Source of the DNA: Rhizophagus clarus
Taxonomy: Eukaryota > Glomeromycota > Glomeromycetes > Glomerales > Glomeraceae
Assembly: GCA_015698045.1 (NCBI GenBank)
Contig: BLAL01000013.1
Coordinates: 682,001-746,000, forward strand
Length of the DNA: 64,000 bases
Reading direction: 5' to 3'
The notes under the pieces are model-generated. The model saw only the letters and a program-made list of their open reading frames with translations, was not told where the DNA came from and ran no database searches. Each line of letters starts with the position of its first letter. Position 1 is the stretch's first letter. The position numbers were made by a program, and so were the translations under genes. Below are positions 24,431-32,499 of this stretch, piece after piece.

Positions 24431-24753
24431 AAAGAGTGAATAGGAGTGGGTTATGAAATATTAGTAGGGATGGGACTTTCGTTCTTTACAATTAGGTGAT
24501 ATAAAATCCCAAATTATTATTTTTTTTTGCATATCCTATCTACTCGCAATTTTTAAATATATATAAAAGATATTCTGACCAGAGCTCGTGGCCTTATAAA
24601 GAGCCTGCAATAAGTTATAATATTCTTTTTGCCCACCAACTATGAGGTAGTAAATTGTCAGAATATTTTTTTTGAATTGAACTTTATCCCACTTAATATA
24701 ATCTGAATACCACAGATTAATCTAACTACCACCTATAATCTACATACCACTCA
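24431..24753. promoter_or_regulatory. Spacer with the ACCACATATAATCT repeat before the recombinase-like ORF
   Basis: The spacer holds four degenerate copies of the 19.2-kb tandem unit (TAATCTGAATACCACAGATT, CTACCACCTATAATCTACAT) at about 24690-24745, ending 8 nt before an ATG at 24754. Placement right before a start suggests promoter or leader sequence, but function is not shown. Confidence 0.35.
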
Positions 24754-25906
24754 ATGTCTGCTATTACAACCAATTTCATTACAGACCACAAGCTTACCAA
24801 TGAAATGAGTCTCGAAGAGCTTAGCTGGTATGCACCAGAAATACTTAAGCCCTTGACAATTGATGTGCCATCAGTAGATAGAGAAAAAAGGTGCCAGGCT
24901 CATAATCATCTCTAAAAAGGGTATAAATTTAGCAAGAACAGGCATCCGCATTGATTTCTGACAAGAGATCTGAACGGAATATAAGTCAAGTACCAGTTCT
25001 GGAGGGACCAGTATTAGAAGCTGAAGTGAATATAAGCCTAGTATTTGATAACATCCCAGAATGTGAGACTATTAGAGAAACGGCCCAGCGTATTATCTGG
25101 AATAATATTAGTGAAAGAGATGTAAAAGTGATATCTAGAACGTTAGCCAAAACTGCTTCTGATTATGTTGTCACCTTATCCTGTCTCTCTAGGCTTCGAA
25201 GAGAATTGCGAACCCTTAATGCTCCAGAAAAAATAATTACTGCTACATTAATTTCGGAGATAACTAGATCATCCAATAAAATTCAAAAGGAACGTGGTAA
25301 ACAACGTAAAAATGAAGGGTCTATTATACAGACCACTTCTTGTTAGAATTGGTTAAGAAAAGATTGTATGAATATAACATATCTAATATACCTGATAAAC
25401 AGGCTCTAGCAGATGTAATGATCATGCTCTGCATCTGTCCTGCTGAAATTAAAAACCTGCGCATATTTAATGGAGGTGTAACTGGTTACATGAAAAACAG
25501 GGGGGAACAAGACATTCCTCAAGTGTTTAGATCACTGGAAAAAAATGCGAAGCGGGCAAGAGAATTACTTACATGGATTCAGGAAGCAATTTCTTTTGGA
25601 CAGTTAAGAGATCCTGGAAAGCCTGGATCTGCATACTTAAGTGCATTTCTGAAGAAAGATGAATTTATTTCTAAACCTTATGAGCCACTACTTCCTAACT
25701 CTTTACGCAAATTAGGATTGGTATTTGCTTCCATAGTGTATAGTCCTAAAAATCTGTCAAAAGTTAACACTTATCTTAGTGAAGCATTAAGGCACAGTCC
25801 TGACAAACATACTTCCCTATCTGATAGATATGGTATAGTTAATTACAGAAGAAGGGGACAGCCTTATGATCAAGCAAGTCCATTCAGCATCTTTGATAAA
25901 AACTGA
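24754..25906 (+). pseudogene. Tyrosine-recombinase-like protein part
   Basis: From ATG 24754 (MSAITTNF) and through the ORFs 24951-25346 and 25340-25906, the C-terminal part reads PAEIKNLRI, GYMKNRG and RSLEKNAKRA, then a segment around LRKLGLVFA. EALRHSPDKHTSLSDRY closes it, resembling the box II pattern of tyrosine recombinases (LGHxS...T...Y) with a terminal Tyr. The N-terminal half would be the core-binding region. It would integrate or excise the element by site-specific recombination. The copy is a fossil with a few breaks. Assignment as a recombinase is by motif pattern and is moderate in strength. Confidence 0.45.
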
Positions 25907-25937
25907 TCACATACTGTATATGGGTTAGAGGATCGGG

Positions 25938-25957
25938 AGGGTTAGCTTTGCTAACCT
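25938..25957 (+). terminator. Short perfect hairpin between two ORFs
   Basis: The sequence GGTTAGCTTTGCTAACC folds into a 7-bp stem with a 3-nt loop about 30 nt after the recombinase-like frame ends. It lies about 40 nt before the promoter-like module of the next ORF. It may end or process transcripts of a compact gene set; this is inference. Confidence 0.35.
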
Positions 25958-25993
25958 GATATCATTTATTAATTTTATTTTTTTCATCCAGGC

Positions 25994-26023
25994 AAGATAT
26001 AGCATATATAAAGTATCGTAAAA
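25994..26023 (+). promoter_or_regulatory. Promoter-like module 1 (AAGATAT / CATATATAAA)
   Basis: AAGATAT (25994-26000) and CATATATAAA (26003-26012) lie 12-30 nt before the ATG at 26024. The same pair precedes the ORFs at 29327 and 30259. Confidence 0.45.
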
Positions 26024-26458
26024 ATGGTAACAAATCAAAATCATTCATTTAATAGTATACCCACCGAGCAGGAAGTTATCAGATACACAGAGAAATTAGT
26101 CTGGATATTCGGACTAGATAAGCAAAATGCAGAGATGTATAGTGCACTCTCCGGCGAAAATAAGACACTAAAGAAACAATTGGAAGTCTATCATTCCCAA
26201 TATAATACTTTAGAAAAGAGGGTAAGAAAACTGGAAAGGAATGTCCATTCCTTTAAAATCAAATTGGGGAATCTGGATGAAAGTGTGGATAGGAAAACTG
26301 TGATCAACTTAATATATAAAATAGTTCCCATACTGATTAATGAAAAAAGTAAGGGTTCTGCTTATTCGTCTGAGTCTTCTGAAGATTCTGACTCAGTTGA
26401 GATAATTGAGGTAAGAGAAAAAAAGGCTGTTCCTCATAAGCAACGAAGAAGGGCATGA
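26024..26458 (+). CDS. Coiled-coil protein ORF of the replicative element
   Basis: An uninterrupted 144-codon frame starts at ATG 26024 and stops with TGA 26456-26458. Residues about 40-95 form a heptad-like, Lys/Glu/Leu-rich helix (LKKQLEVYHSQYNTLEKRV), predicted to be a coiled coil. An acidic Ser-rich stretch (SSESSEDSDS) and a basic C-terminus (KQRRRA) follow, suggesting nucleic-acid or protein binding. It may be an accessory or structural protein of the element, but I recognise no family. The foldback element was inserted six bases after its stop codon. Confidence 0.5.
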   Translation: MVTNQNHSFNSIPTEQEVIRYTEKLVWIFGLDKQNAEMYSALSGENKTLKKQLEVYHSQYNTLEKRVRKLERNVHSFKIKLGNLDESVDRKTVINLIYKIVPILINEKSKGSAYSSESSEDSDSVEIIEVREKKAVPHKQRRRA

Positions 26459-26464
26459 CCAAAG

Positions 26465-29223
26465 GGGTATTACAGAAACATGTATTGTACGGTTGGCTAA
26501 ATATGTAGGGTATATAGAAAACGTGTATTATACGGTTGGCTAAATATGTATTGTATGGTTAGCTTTTTTTGTAAGTATATCATACATATATTTTTAGTAA
26601 CCATACATGTATAGTTTATGATACAAAAGATTTGTCACGTAACTCATGTGATAAAATTATATGATGATTTATTTGTTTATTTTTTGCAACAAAAATTTTT
26701 TTTTTTCTCAGATTTTTTTTTACGTTTTTACGTTTTATTTTTTAGGATACTGGTTTCTCGTATAAACTGGATGTTAAAGGTAAATTGAGAATGGGAAAGT
26801 GGTATTTTTTTCTTCGTTTAAGAAACGTTTTAACATTATTTCTTTCAGAAACACTGAACTTTATCTGCCTTTATTTTTTTTTCTTTTAGATTATTTTGTT
26901 CTTTCGGTTTTGTAATCAAAGTATGCTTTTCTTTCTTTTCTTTTTGTTTCATTTGATTACTCATATTTCATTTTATGGTAAACAACACTTTCTTTTCTTT
27001 TAGGTCCTTTCGTTCTTCTAGTTTTACAATAAAGATACATTTTTATCTCTTTATTTCGTTATTTACATTTCATTTTGCAATATTCATTACTAACTTTATT
27101 TTATTTTTCATTTGGTTCCTTTCATTTCTCACTGTTGATTTTATTACTTTTTCGTTTCTTTTCTGTTTCTCATGTTATCTTTTTTCTTTTCCATTTCTAT
27201 GACATCTTTTCCATTTCCTTTCTAAAAGTGGTGTTAGGTGGGATTAATTTACATCTCATCTATATTACCGATATCAACTTTCTAATAATCCTCTGATCTC
27301 TAATAAAATTGTATGTTTTGAATTAAGTAAGACTTTTTCCTGCTTCTTGAATTTCTTGATGAGATTAGGCAACAGGTTCTTTGTATTGATAGCAGAGCGT
27401 TGTAAATAAAAATAAACTTTTATAATAATTATATTTTGATGATTGTATCAATTTATCAATTTTTAACTTGCACATAAATAATTTTAATTCGAATTCAAGT
27501 GGAAAAATAATTTTTTTTTAATTGAATGACTCATTATATTATACTGAACGTTATAAATTAATCAATTTTTATAAAGCTTTTTATTAAGACTGATTTTATT
27601 TTATTAAAAAATGGTACGAGAATCATGGAAACCTGATCTGTTCATCTTTAGCGCACCAATCAAAGCCAAATTTTGCATCATAAAGAAAATTTGATCGATG
27701 AATGCTGCACTGTAAAACTTTAAATTATTTTTTTAATTTAATTGGTGTAGATATGTAATAAATTAAAAATTTATTTTTTTATATAAATATAATTAAAATT
27801 ACAATTTCAAGCAAAATTTTAACATTATTAAAAAAAATTCGTATAGTTTATAGTTTTCATAGATAATTTATAAATTGAAATAAATTAAAAGTAGCAAAAG
27901 GGGGGAAAACATTAAACGGTTTCCTTATATTTATATAAAAAAATAAATTTTTAATTTATTACATATCTACACCAATTAAATTAAAAAAATAATTTAAAGT
28001 TTTAAAGTGCAGCATTCATTGATCAAATTTCCTTTATGATGCAAAATTTGGCTTTGATTGGTGCGCTAAAGATGAACAGATCAGGTTTCCATGATTCTTG
28101 TGACCGTTTTTTAATAAAATAAAATTGGTCTTAATAAAAAGCTTTATAAAAATTGATTAATTTATAACGTTCAGTATAATATAATAACTCATTCAATTAA
28201 AAAAAAAATTATTTTTCCACTTGAATTCGAATTAAAATTATTTATGTGCAAGTTAAAAATTGATAAATTGATACAATCATCAAAATATAATTATTATAAA
28301 AGTTTATTTTTATTTACAATGCTCTGCTATCAATACAAAGAACCTGTTGCCTAATCTCATCAAGAAATTCAAGAAGCAGGAAAAAATCTTACTTAATTCA
28401 AAACATACAATTTTATTAGAGATCAGAGGATTATTAGAAAGTTGATATTGGTAATATAGATGAGATGTAAATTAATCCCACCTTACACCACTTTTAGAAA
28501 GGAAATGGAAAAGATGTCATAGAAATGGAAAAGAAAAAAGATAACATGGGAAACGGAAAAGAAACGAAAAGGTAATGAAATCAACAGTGGAAAATGAAAG
28601 GAACCAAGTGAAAAATAAAATAAAGTTAGTAATGAATATTGTAAAATGAAATGTAAATAACGAAATAAAGAGATAAAAATGTATCTTTATTGTAAAACTA
28701 GAAGAACGAAAGGACCTAAAAAAAAAGAAAAAAAAGAAAGTGTTGTTTACCATAAAATGAAATATGAGTAATCAAATGAAACAAAAAGAAAAGAAAGAAA
28801 AGCATACTTTGATTACAAAACCGAAAGAACAAAATAATCTAAAAGAAAAAAAAATAAAGGCAGATAAAGTTCAGTGTTTCTGGAAGAAATAATGTTAAAA
28901 CGTTTCTTAAACAAAGAAAAAAATACCACTTCCCCCTTTTCAATTTACCTTTAACATCCAGTTTATACGAGAAACAAGTATCCTAAAAAAAAATAAAACG
29001 TAAAAACGTAAAAAAAAAATCTGAGAAATAAAAAATTTTTGTTGCAAAAAATAAACAAATAAATCATCATATAATTTTATCACATGAGTTACATGACAAA
29101 TCTTTTGTGTCATAAACTATACATGTATGGTTACTAAAAATGTATGTATGACATACTTACAAAAAAAGCTAACTGTACAATACATATTTAGCCAACTGTA
29201 CAATACACGTTTTCTATATACCC
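26465..29223. mobile_element. 2.76-kb foldback element with 1.3-kb inverted arms and 8-bp target duplication
   Basis: Long inverted arms (26465-27791 and 27926-29223) are nearly identical and surround a 134-bp spacer (27792-27925). The ends read GGGTAT...ATACCC and are flanked by a perfect GACCAAAG direct repeat (26457-26464 and 29224-29231). The left arm has one extra copy of a 43-bp terminal unit (26465-26507, then again from 26508). No gene is present; the Phe-rich ORFs in both arms are mirror images of one chance frame in T-rich sequence. An 8-bp duplication fits hAT and some other cut-and-paste families, but the family is not identified. It interrupted the replicative element between two of its ORFs and is therefore younger. 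Confidence 0.85.
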
Positions 29224-29294
29224 GACCAAAGAAGGTTAAGCAGTTGGTAGTTTGAAATGGGCTGAGGCAGGCACTTTGCATATTTTTTCGGTCA

Positions 29295-29326
29295 AAGATA
29301 TTAAGTTTAGCATATAAATAATCAAA
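29295..29326 (+). promoter_or_regulatory. Promoter-like module 2 (AAGATAT / CATATAAA)
   Basis: AAGATATT (29295-29302) and CATATAAAT (29311-29319) precede the ATG at 29327 by 7 nt, matching the modules at 25994 and 30236. Confidence 0.45.
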
Positions 29327-29653
29327 ATGGAAAGTGATCAAAAGCATCTAACAACCTTAACCAATATCCCGCCCAAGTCTACTTCATCTGAGAGTAGTTC
29401 ATCTGAATCAAGCTCTTCTGAGTCTAGTTCATCATCCGAGAGTAGTTCATCTGAGAGTAGTTCATCTGAGTCTAGCTCGTCATCTGGGAGTAGTTCGTCT
29501 GAATCTAGTTTGTCATATGAGACTAATTCATCTGAGTCCAGTTCATCCGATTCTGATATTAATAAAATAGTAAAGATGATTAAGCATCAAAGGATTCAGA
29601 AGCACCTAGCCTGGAGAAAAGATCAGAAGAAAAATGCATATAACAAAAAATAA
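29327..29653 (+). CDS. Ser/Glu-rich low-complexity protein ORF
   Basis: The frame starts at ATG 29327 and gives 108 residues. Residues about 18-75 are almost only Ser with regular Glu (SSESSSSESS blocks), written by an imperfect repeat of TCATCTGAGAGTAGT-like units. A basic end (KMIKHQRIQKHLAWRKDQKK) follows. The composition suggests a disordered, phosphorylatable linker protein, comparable with the acidic Ser stretch at the end of the coiled-coil ORF upstream. No family is recognised. Thirty-one nt after the frame comes the first copy of the Ser-Pro-Glu-Gln-stop sequence. Confidence 0.45.
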   Translation: MESDQKHLTTLTNIPPKSTSSESSSSESSSSESSSSSESSSSESSSSESSSSSGSSSSESSLSYETNSSESSSSDSDINKIVKMIKHQRIQKHLAWRKDQKKNAYNKK

Positions 29654-29681
29654 GATTAATCATCTTCCTGACTACCAAGCT

Positions 29682-29696
29682 AGTCCAGAGCAGTGA
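29682..29696 (+). repeat. SPEQ-stop sequence, copy 1
   Basis: AGTCCAGAGCAGTGA can be read as Ser-Pro-Glu-Gln-stop. It matches the copies at 30191 and 30525, each lying just after one of the small ORFs of the element. Confidence 0.5.
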
Positions 29697-29745
29697 ATAG
29701 AGGTTTATTTTTTTATCTGAATATTATATATACCATAATAAAATA

Positions 29746-30036
29746 GTGTTCGTGAATTGTGTAGTTGAAGAAAATACCCCTATTGAGGCATCAATTGATA
29801 CAAGCGCTGATGTAAATTGCATTAGCCATAAATATGTTTCTGAATTAGGAATTACATATCATAGTGAAAGCAATAGCATTGTAACTCCGGATGCATCCTA
29901 TTCCACATTAGGAAAGGTTGATCTGCATATCAGCTTTAATGATGGCAAGAAACATAAAAGCACACCTGGTGAATTCATAGTTGTTGGACCAGATTGGCTG
30001 GGATCTGATTTAATCTTGGGAGGGCCTTGGTTTTGA
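29746..30036 (+). pseudogene. Retropepsin-like aspartic protease fragment
   Basis: The frame encodes ASIDTSADVNCISHKYV, the pattern of the retropepsin active-site loop and following helix, and ends with SDLILGGPWF, the usual second hydrophobic-glycine motif (ILG.DW-like). The length (about 96 codons) fits one protease monomer. Retropepsins act as dimers to process Gag-type polyproteins. It lies between the Ser-rich and gag-like ORFs on the same strand, which supports one gag/protease module. Treated as a fossil; the fragment has no reverse transcriptase near it. Confidence 0.6.
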
Positions 30037-30190
30037 GAAACTGGTGCAACTTTGGATGTATGCAATTCAAAACTATTATTAGATGATAATTTTACGATCC
30101 CATTCAAAGAAGTAAATTATATTTCAACATTATCTGATGGTCAGATCCGAGCAACGCAATGCTATGACTGATTTTCCCAACCCAACCGAT

Positions 30191-30215
30191 AGCCCGGAGC
30201 AGTGATCATCTGCTC
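30191..30215 (+). repeat. SPEQ-stop sequence with hairpin, copy 2
   Basis: AGCCCGGAGCAGTGA (30191-30205) reads Ser-Pro-Glu-Gln-stop. The overlapping GAGCAGTGATCATCTGCTC (30197-30215) folds into a 6-bp stem with a 7-nt loop. Confidence 0.5.
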
Positions 30216-30235
30216 AGAAGATTTTTTTCTGATTA

Positions 30236-30258
30236 AAGATATTTTAACCATATAAAAA
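30236..30258 (+). promoter_or_regulatory. Promoter-like module 3 (AAGATAT / CATATAAA)
   Basis: AAGATAT (30236-30242) and CATATAAA (30249-30256) end 2 nt before the ATG at 30259. Same pair as modules 1 and 2. Confidence 0.45.
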
Positions 30259-30480
30259 ATGCAAAAGGATAATTTACTAGAGGGGATAGATCTTGAATGG
30301 ACCAAAAGAAAGTCTCTTTCTGTTTTTAATACTATGTCATTGGTTCAGGGTGAAAATACAGTCAGAGATTTTTATTCAAAGCTGGAAGAATGTAACAAGA
30401 GTTTCGGCCATAGTGAAGAATTCCTTAAATACGCATTATTAAAAGGATTATGCCTGAGAATGCATTTAAAGTTCGTTTAG
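30259..30480 (+). pseudogene. Gag-like fragment
   Basis: The frame starts at ATG 30259 and contains QGENTVRDFYSKLEECNK followed by EEFLKYALLKGL, the arrangement of the retrotransposon Gag domain (…V.DFY..L… then …F..GL). It is much shorter than a complete Gag and is a fossil. The third SPEQ-stop sequence follows at 30525. Association with the primase-bearing element rests on the shared upstream module and is not proven; it could instead be a separate retroelement relic. Confidence 0.4.
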
Positions 30481-30524
30481 ATGGGCTAGAACTACTTGCG
30501 TTAGATGAGATAGTGGAAAGGCTC

Positions 30525-30550
30525 AGTCCGGAGCAGTGATCTACCAGCTC
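30525..30550 (+). repeat. SPEQ-stop sequence, copy 3
   Basis: AGTCCGGAGCAGTGA (30525-30539) again reads Ser-Pro-Glu-Gln-stop. It is followed by a GAGC...GCTC short inverted pair. Confidence 0.5.
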
Positions 30551-30560
30551 AGCTAATTTT

Positions 30561-31535
30561 ATTTTTTGTTTAACTAGTAGTTTAGATCATATTAAGTAAA
30601 TATGAATGAGACACAAATTAAGTTTGAAAGAAAAATATTTTAGGAAGCGAGTTTCTTATTCGATCAACCGGGCCGTATAAAAGATTAGAGCAATCCAATA
30701 CTTTGAAAGGGATATCACTTTAAGGGGTGAAAATCTCACATGTTTAAATAGATGTGATTATCAATGCCGAAATTAGAACACATACCTTATCTATGCTGAT
30801 CGCGCTAATCTAATAATAAAATGACAAGACATAATATTGTAAATTTGTTAATATTTGCAAAAAATTACTGATCGCGCTAATGAAATAATAAAATGATAAG
30901 CAAATTCAAGATATAATATTGTAAACTTGATAATATTTAAAGTTTTTAAGCTGATTAGTTTAAAGTTTCACGTTTTGACATTAATTTCGAATTTCGGCAT
31001 CTATTTCAGATTTGGGATTTCGGAATCGGCAATATGACGAAAGCCGAAACCTTTCGGCTTAAAGAAAATAGGTTTCGGCAGCCAACTTTAATTATAGTCC
31101 AAACCTAATCGTGTTCCAAATCAAACTTGGGATAATAATTCTATGACCAAAACTTGATTATATCCCCAAACAAAACCTGATCCAAAATGTTTAAACGCCT
31201 CAAAATACCTTAAAATCGAAGGCTGAAAAAAAGGGAAAACCTGGAAAGCCTTTTAAGTTGGATCTATTTTAAGATCAGTATAAATAGCTAAACCATTGGT
31301 AAGCGAAGCCATATCGATCGTCTACCACGAAAAAATTTATACAGTATAATTACAGTAAACGCGAAAATTTTATTTAATTTGACGAATTTGCAAGTCATTT
31401 ATTAACGCGTTGGTAACTTTACAAATTTTAATGATGTATGTATGTGTATTGTTCGTGTATAAAAATAAAAAATATATAAATATATATGTAACTAGATCTA
31501 AAAGTAAAAAAAAAAAAAATGCTAAAAAATAATTT
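30561..31535. other. Non-coding stretch with a strong small hairpin
   Basis: No gene is seen. A CATATTAAGTAAATATGAATG sequence near 30588 resembles another start region of the element, but the frame stops early. AAGCCGAAACCTTTCGGCTT (31041-31060) is a 9-bp hairpin within a stretch of repeated TTTCGG/CCGAAA motifs (30990-31080). A TATAAATA lies at about 31279. Confidence 0.35.
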
Positions 31536-32306
31536 TCAAAAGATATACGGTATAAGTCTTTTCCTTTGACTAAAATAAACATCCCACTCTTTACCAAAAT
31601 GTTTTTTTAATTCTTTTTCTTCATGAGTGATTCGTTTATGAGTTGAAAAAATTTGAAGAATTAATTGAATACCGATAATCAACAAAAGTAAAGTTTTACC
31701 TTGACCAGGTGCACCAAAATTAAAATATATTGGAATGTAAAAAAATAATTGATACCACATTCGCAAAGAGGCGCCTGCCATTAAAAAACCGCCTGTATAC
31801 TGTGTAATGTGATTTATTAGAATTCCTTCTGCTGAATTAACAAAATAAAACGATATTTTATTTTTATGAAATAATAAAATACTTACCGCAGGATGAACCA
31901 ATAGAGAATATGGACCATCAGTGATTAATTTATGATCTTTTTGAATCACAACATTAAAAGTAAAAAATTCTTTTAAAGTTTTAAAACACCAAAGTCTTAA
32001 TAAAGATCCTCCAATAGCACTCAAGAGACAAAAAATATCTATAAAATTCCAATCAGAAAATTTATAATTTCTATCAGGTAAAATTGGAATAGAACCAATT
32101 TCTTGTTGATACATCATATAAATATAAACTAAAGTTCGTAATAAATTTAATGTAACAAGAAATTTAGGAAGAATGTTGGCAAAAATCATTCCAGTTAAAC
32201 CTTCTGTCGATACAGCTTTTTTAACAGTTAAATTTTTATTTGGTGGAGTAAATACTTTAGAAGTAAAGTAAGCTTGAATTAAGAGTGCAACGGTTTTTGA
32301 ATACAT
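31536..32306 (-). CDS. Isoprenylcysteine carboxyl methyltransferase (ICMT)-family protein
   Basis: The - strand frame starts at ATG 32306 and ends with TGA 31536-31538. It has several hydrophobic membrane segments and the C-terminal ICMT core: ITDGPYSLLVHPA, then YTGGFLMAGAS, then HEEKELKKHFGKEWDVYFS and RKRLIPYIF. The HP, the acidic HEE.L...FG..W..Y and the RLIP tail are the S-adenosylmethionine-binding hallmarks of the family. These ER-membrane enzymes methylate C-terminal prenyl-cysteines of Ras-like proteins, or act on small substrates in related families. A probable 87-nt intron (31886-31800, GTAAGT...CACAG) separates HPA from YTGG. Its removal gives the family sequence HPAYTGG and a protein of about 227 residues. 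The intron has no stop and is a multiple of three. No disabling change is seen. Confidence 0.8.
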   Translation of the reverse strand: MYSKTVALLIQAYFTSKVFTPPNKNLTVKKAVSTEGLTGMIFANILPKFLVTLNLLRTLVYIYMMYQQEIGSIPILPDRNYKFSDWNFIDIFCLLSAIGGSLLRLWCFKTLKEFFTFNVVIQKDHKLITDGPYSLLVHPAVSILLFHKNKISFYFVNSAEGILINHITQYTGGFLMAGASLRMWYQLFFYIPIYFNFGAPGQGKTLLLLIIGIQLILQIFSTHKRITHEEKELKKHFGKEWDVYFSQRKRLIPYIF

Positions 32307-32499
32307 TTTGAAAAATTTTTTATTATGTGAAGAAGAAAAGATGATGTAAAAAAGAAGAAAAGAAAACGAATCAATTTATACATAATTTGTTTATTCCGTA
32401 CATATCCGCTGATTTTCGAAATTACATGTGTTAACTAGTGATCGGAACTTCGTCCCCGACAATCGTCCTTTATTTGGGTCTTTTAATCAATTGCAAAAA
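32307..32499 (-). promoter_or_regulatory. Upstream region of the ICMT-type gene
   Basis: This is the space between the gene start and the retroelement relic. It includes a purine-rich leader just before the ATG (as read on the - strand). No specific element is recognised. Confidence 0.3.

Larger units (their letters stand above)
20900..30560 (+). mobile_element. Broken replicative element: primase-polymerase, SF3 helicase and tyrosine-recombinase-like parts plus small ORFs
   Basis: A run of + strand coding remnants forms one element: an archaeo-eukaryotic primase-like part (about 21290-22330), an SF3/D5-type helicase part (22377-23720), its tail (23724-24430), a tyrosine-recombinase-like part (24754-25906), a coiled-coil ORF (26024-26458), a Ser/Glu-rich ORF (29327-29653), a retropepsin-like ORF (29746-30036) and a gag-like ORF (30259-30480). 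Primase-helicase-recombinase sets occur in large DNA viruses, Polinton-like elements and plasmids, and this protein set is, to my knowledge, abundant in Rhizophagus. No capsid or polymerase-B gene is seen, so viral or plasmid ancestry is open. The copy is dead, with roughly ten or more breaks. The last three ORFs are attached to it because of shared promoter-like modules (inference). A foldback element (26465-29223) was inserted later. Confidence 0.55.

Noticed and set aside
26975-28753. Pair of Phe/Ser-rich ORFs on opposite strands
   Set aside because: They are the same chance frame in the two T-rich arms of the foldback element; composition is not protein-like.
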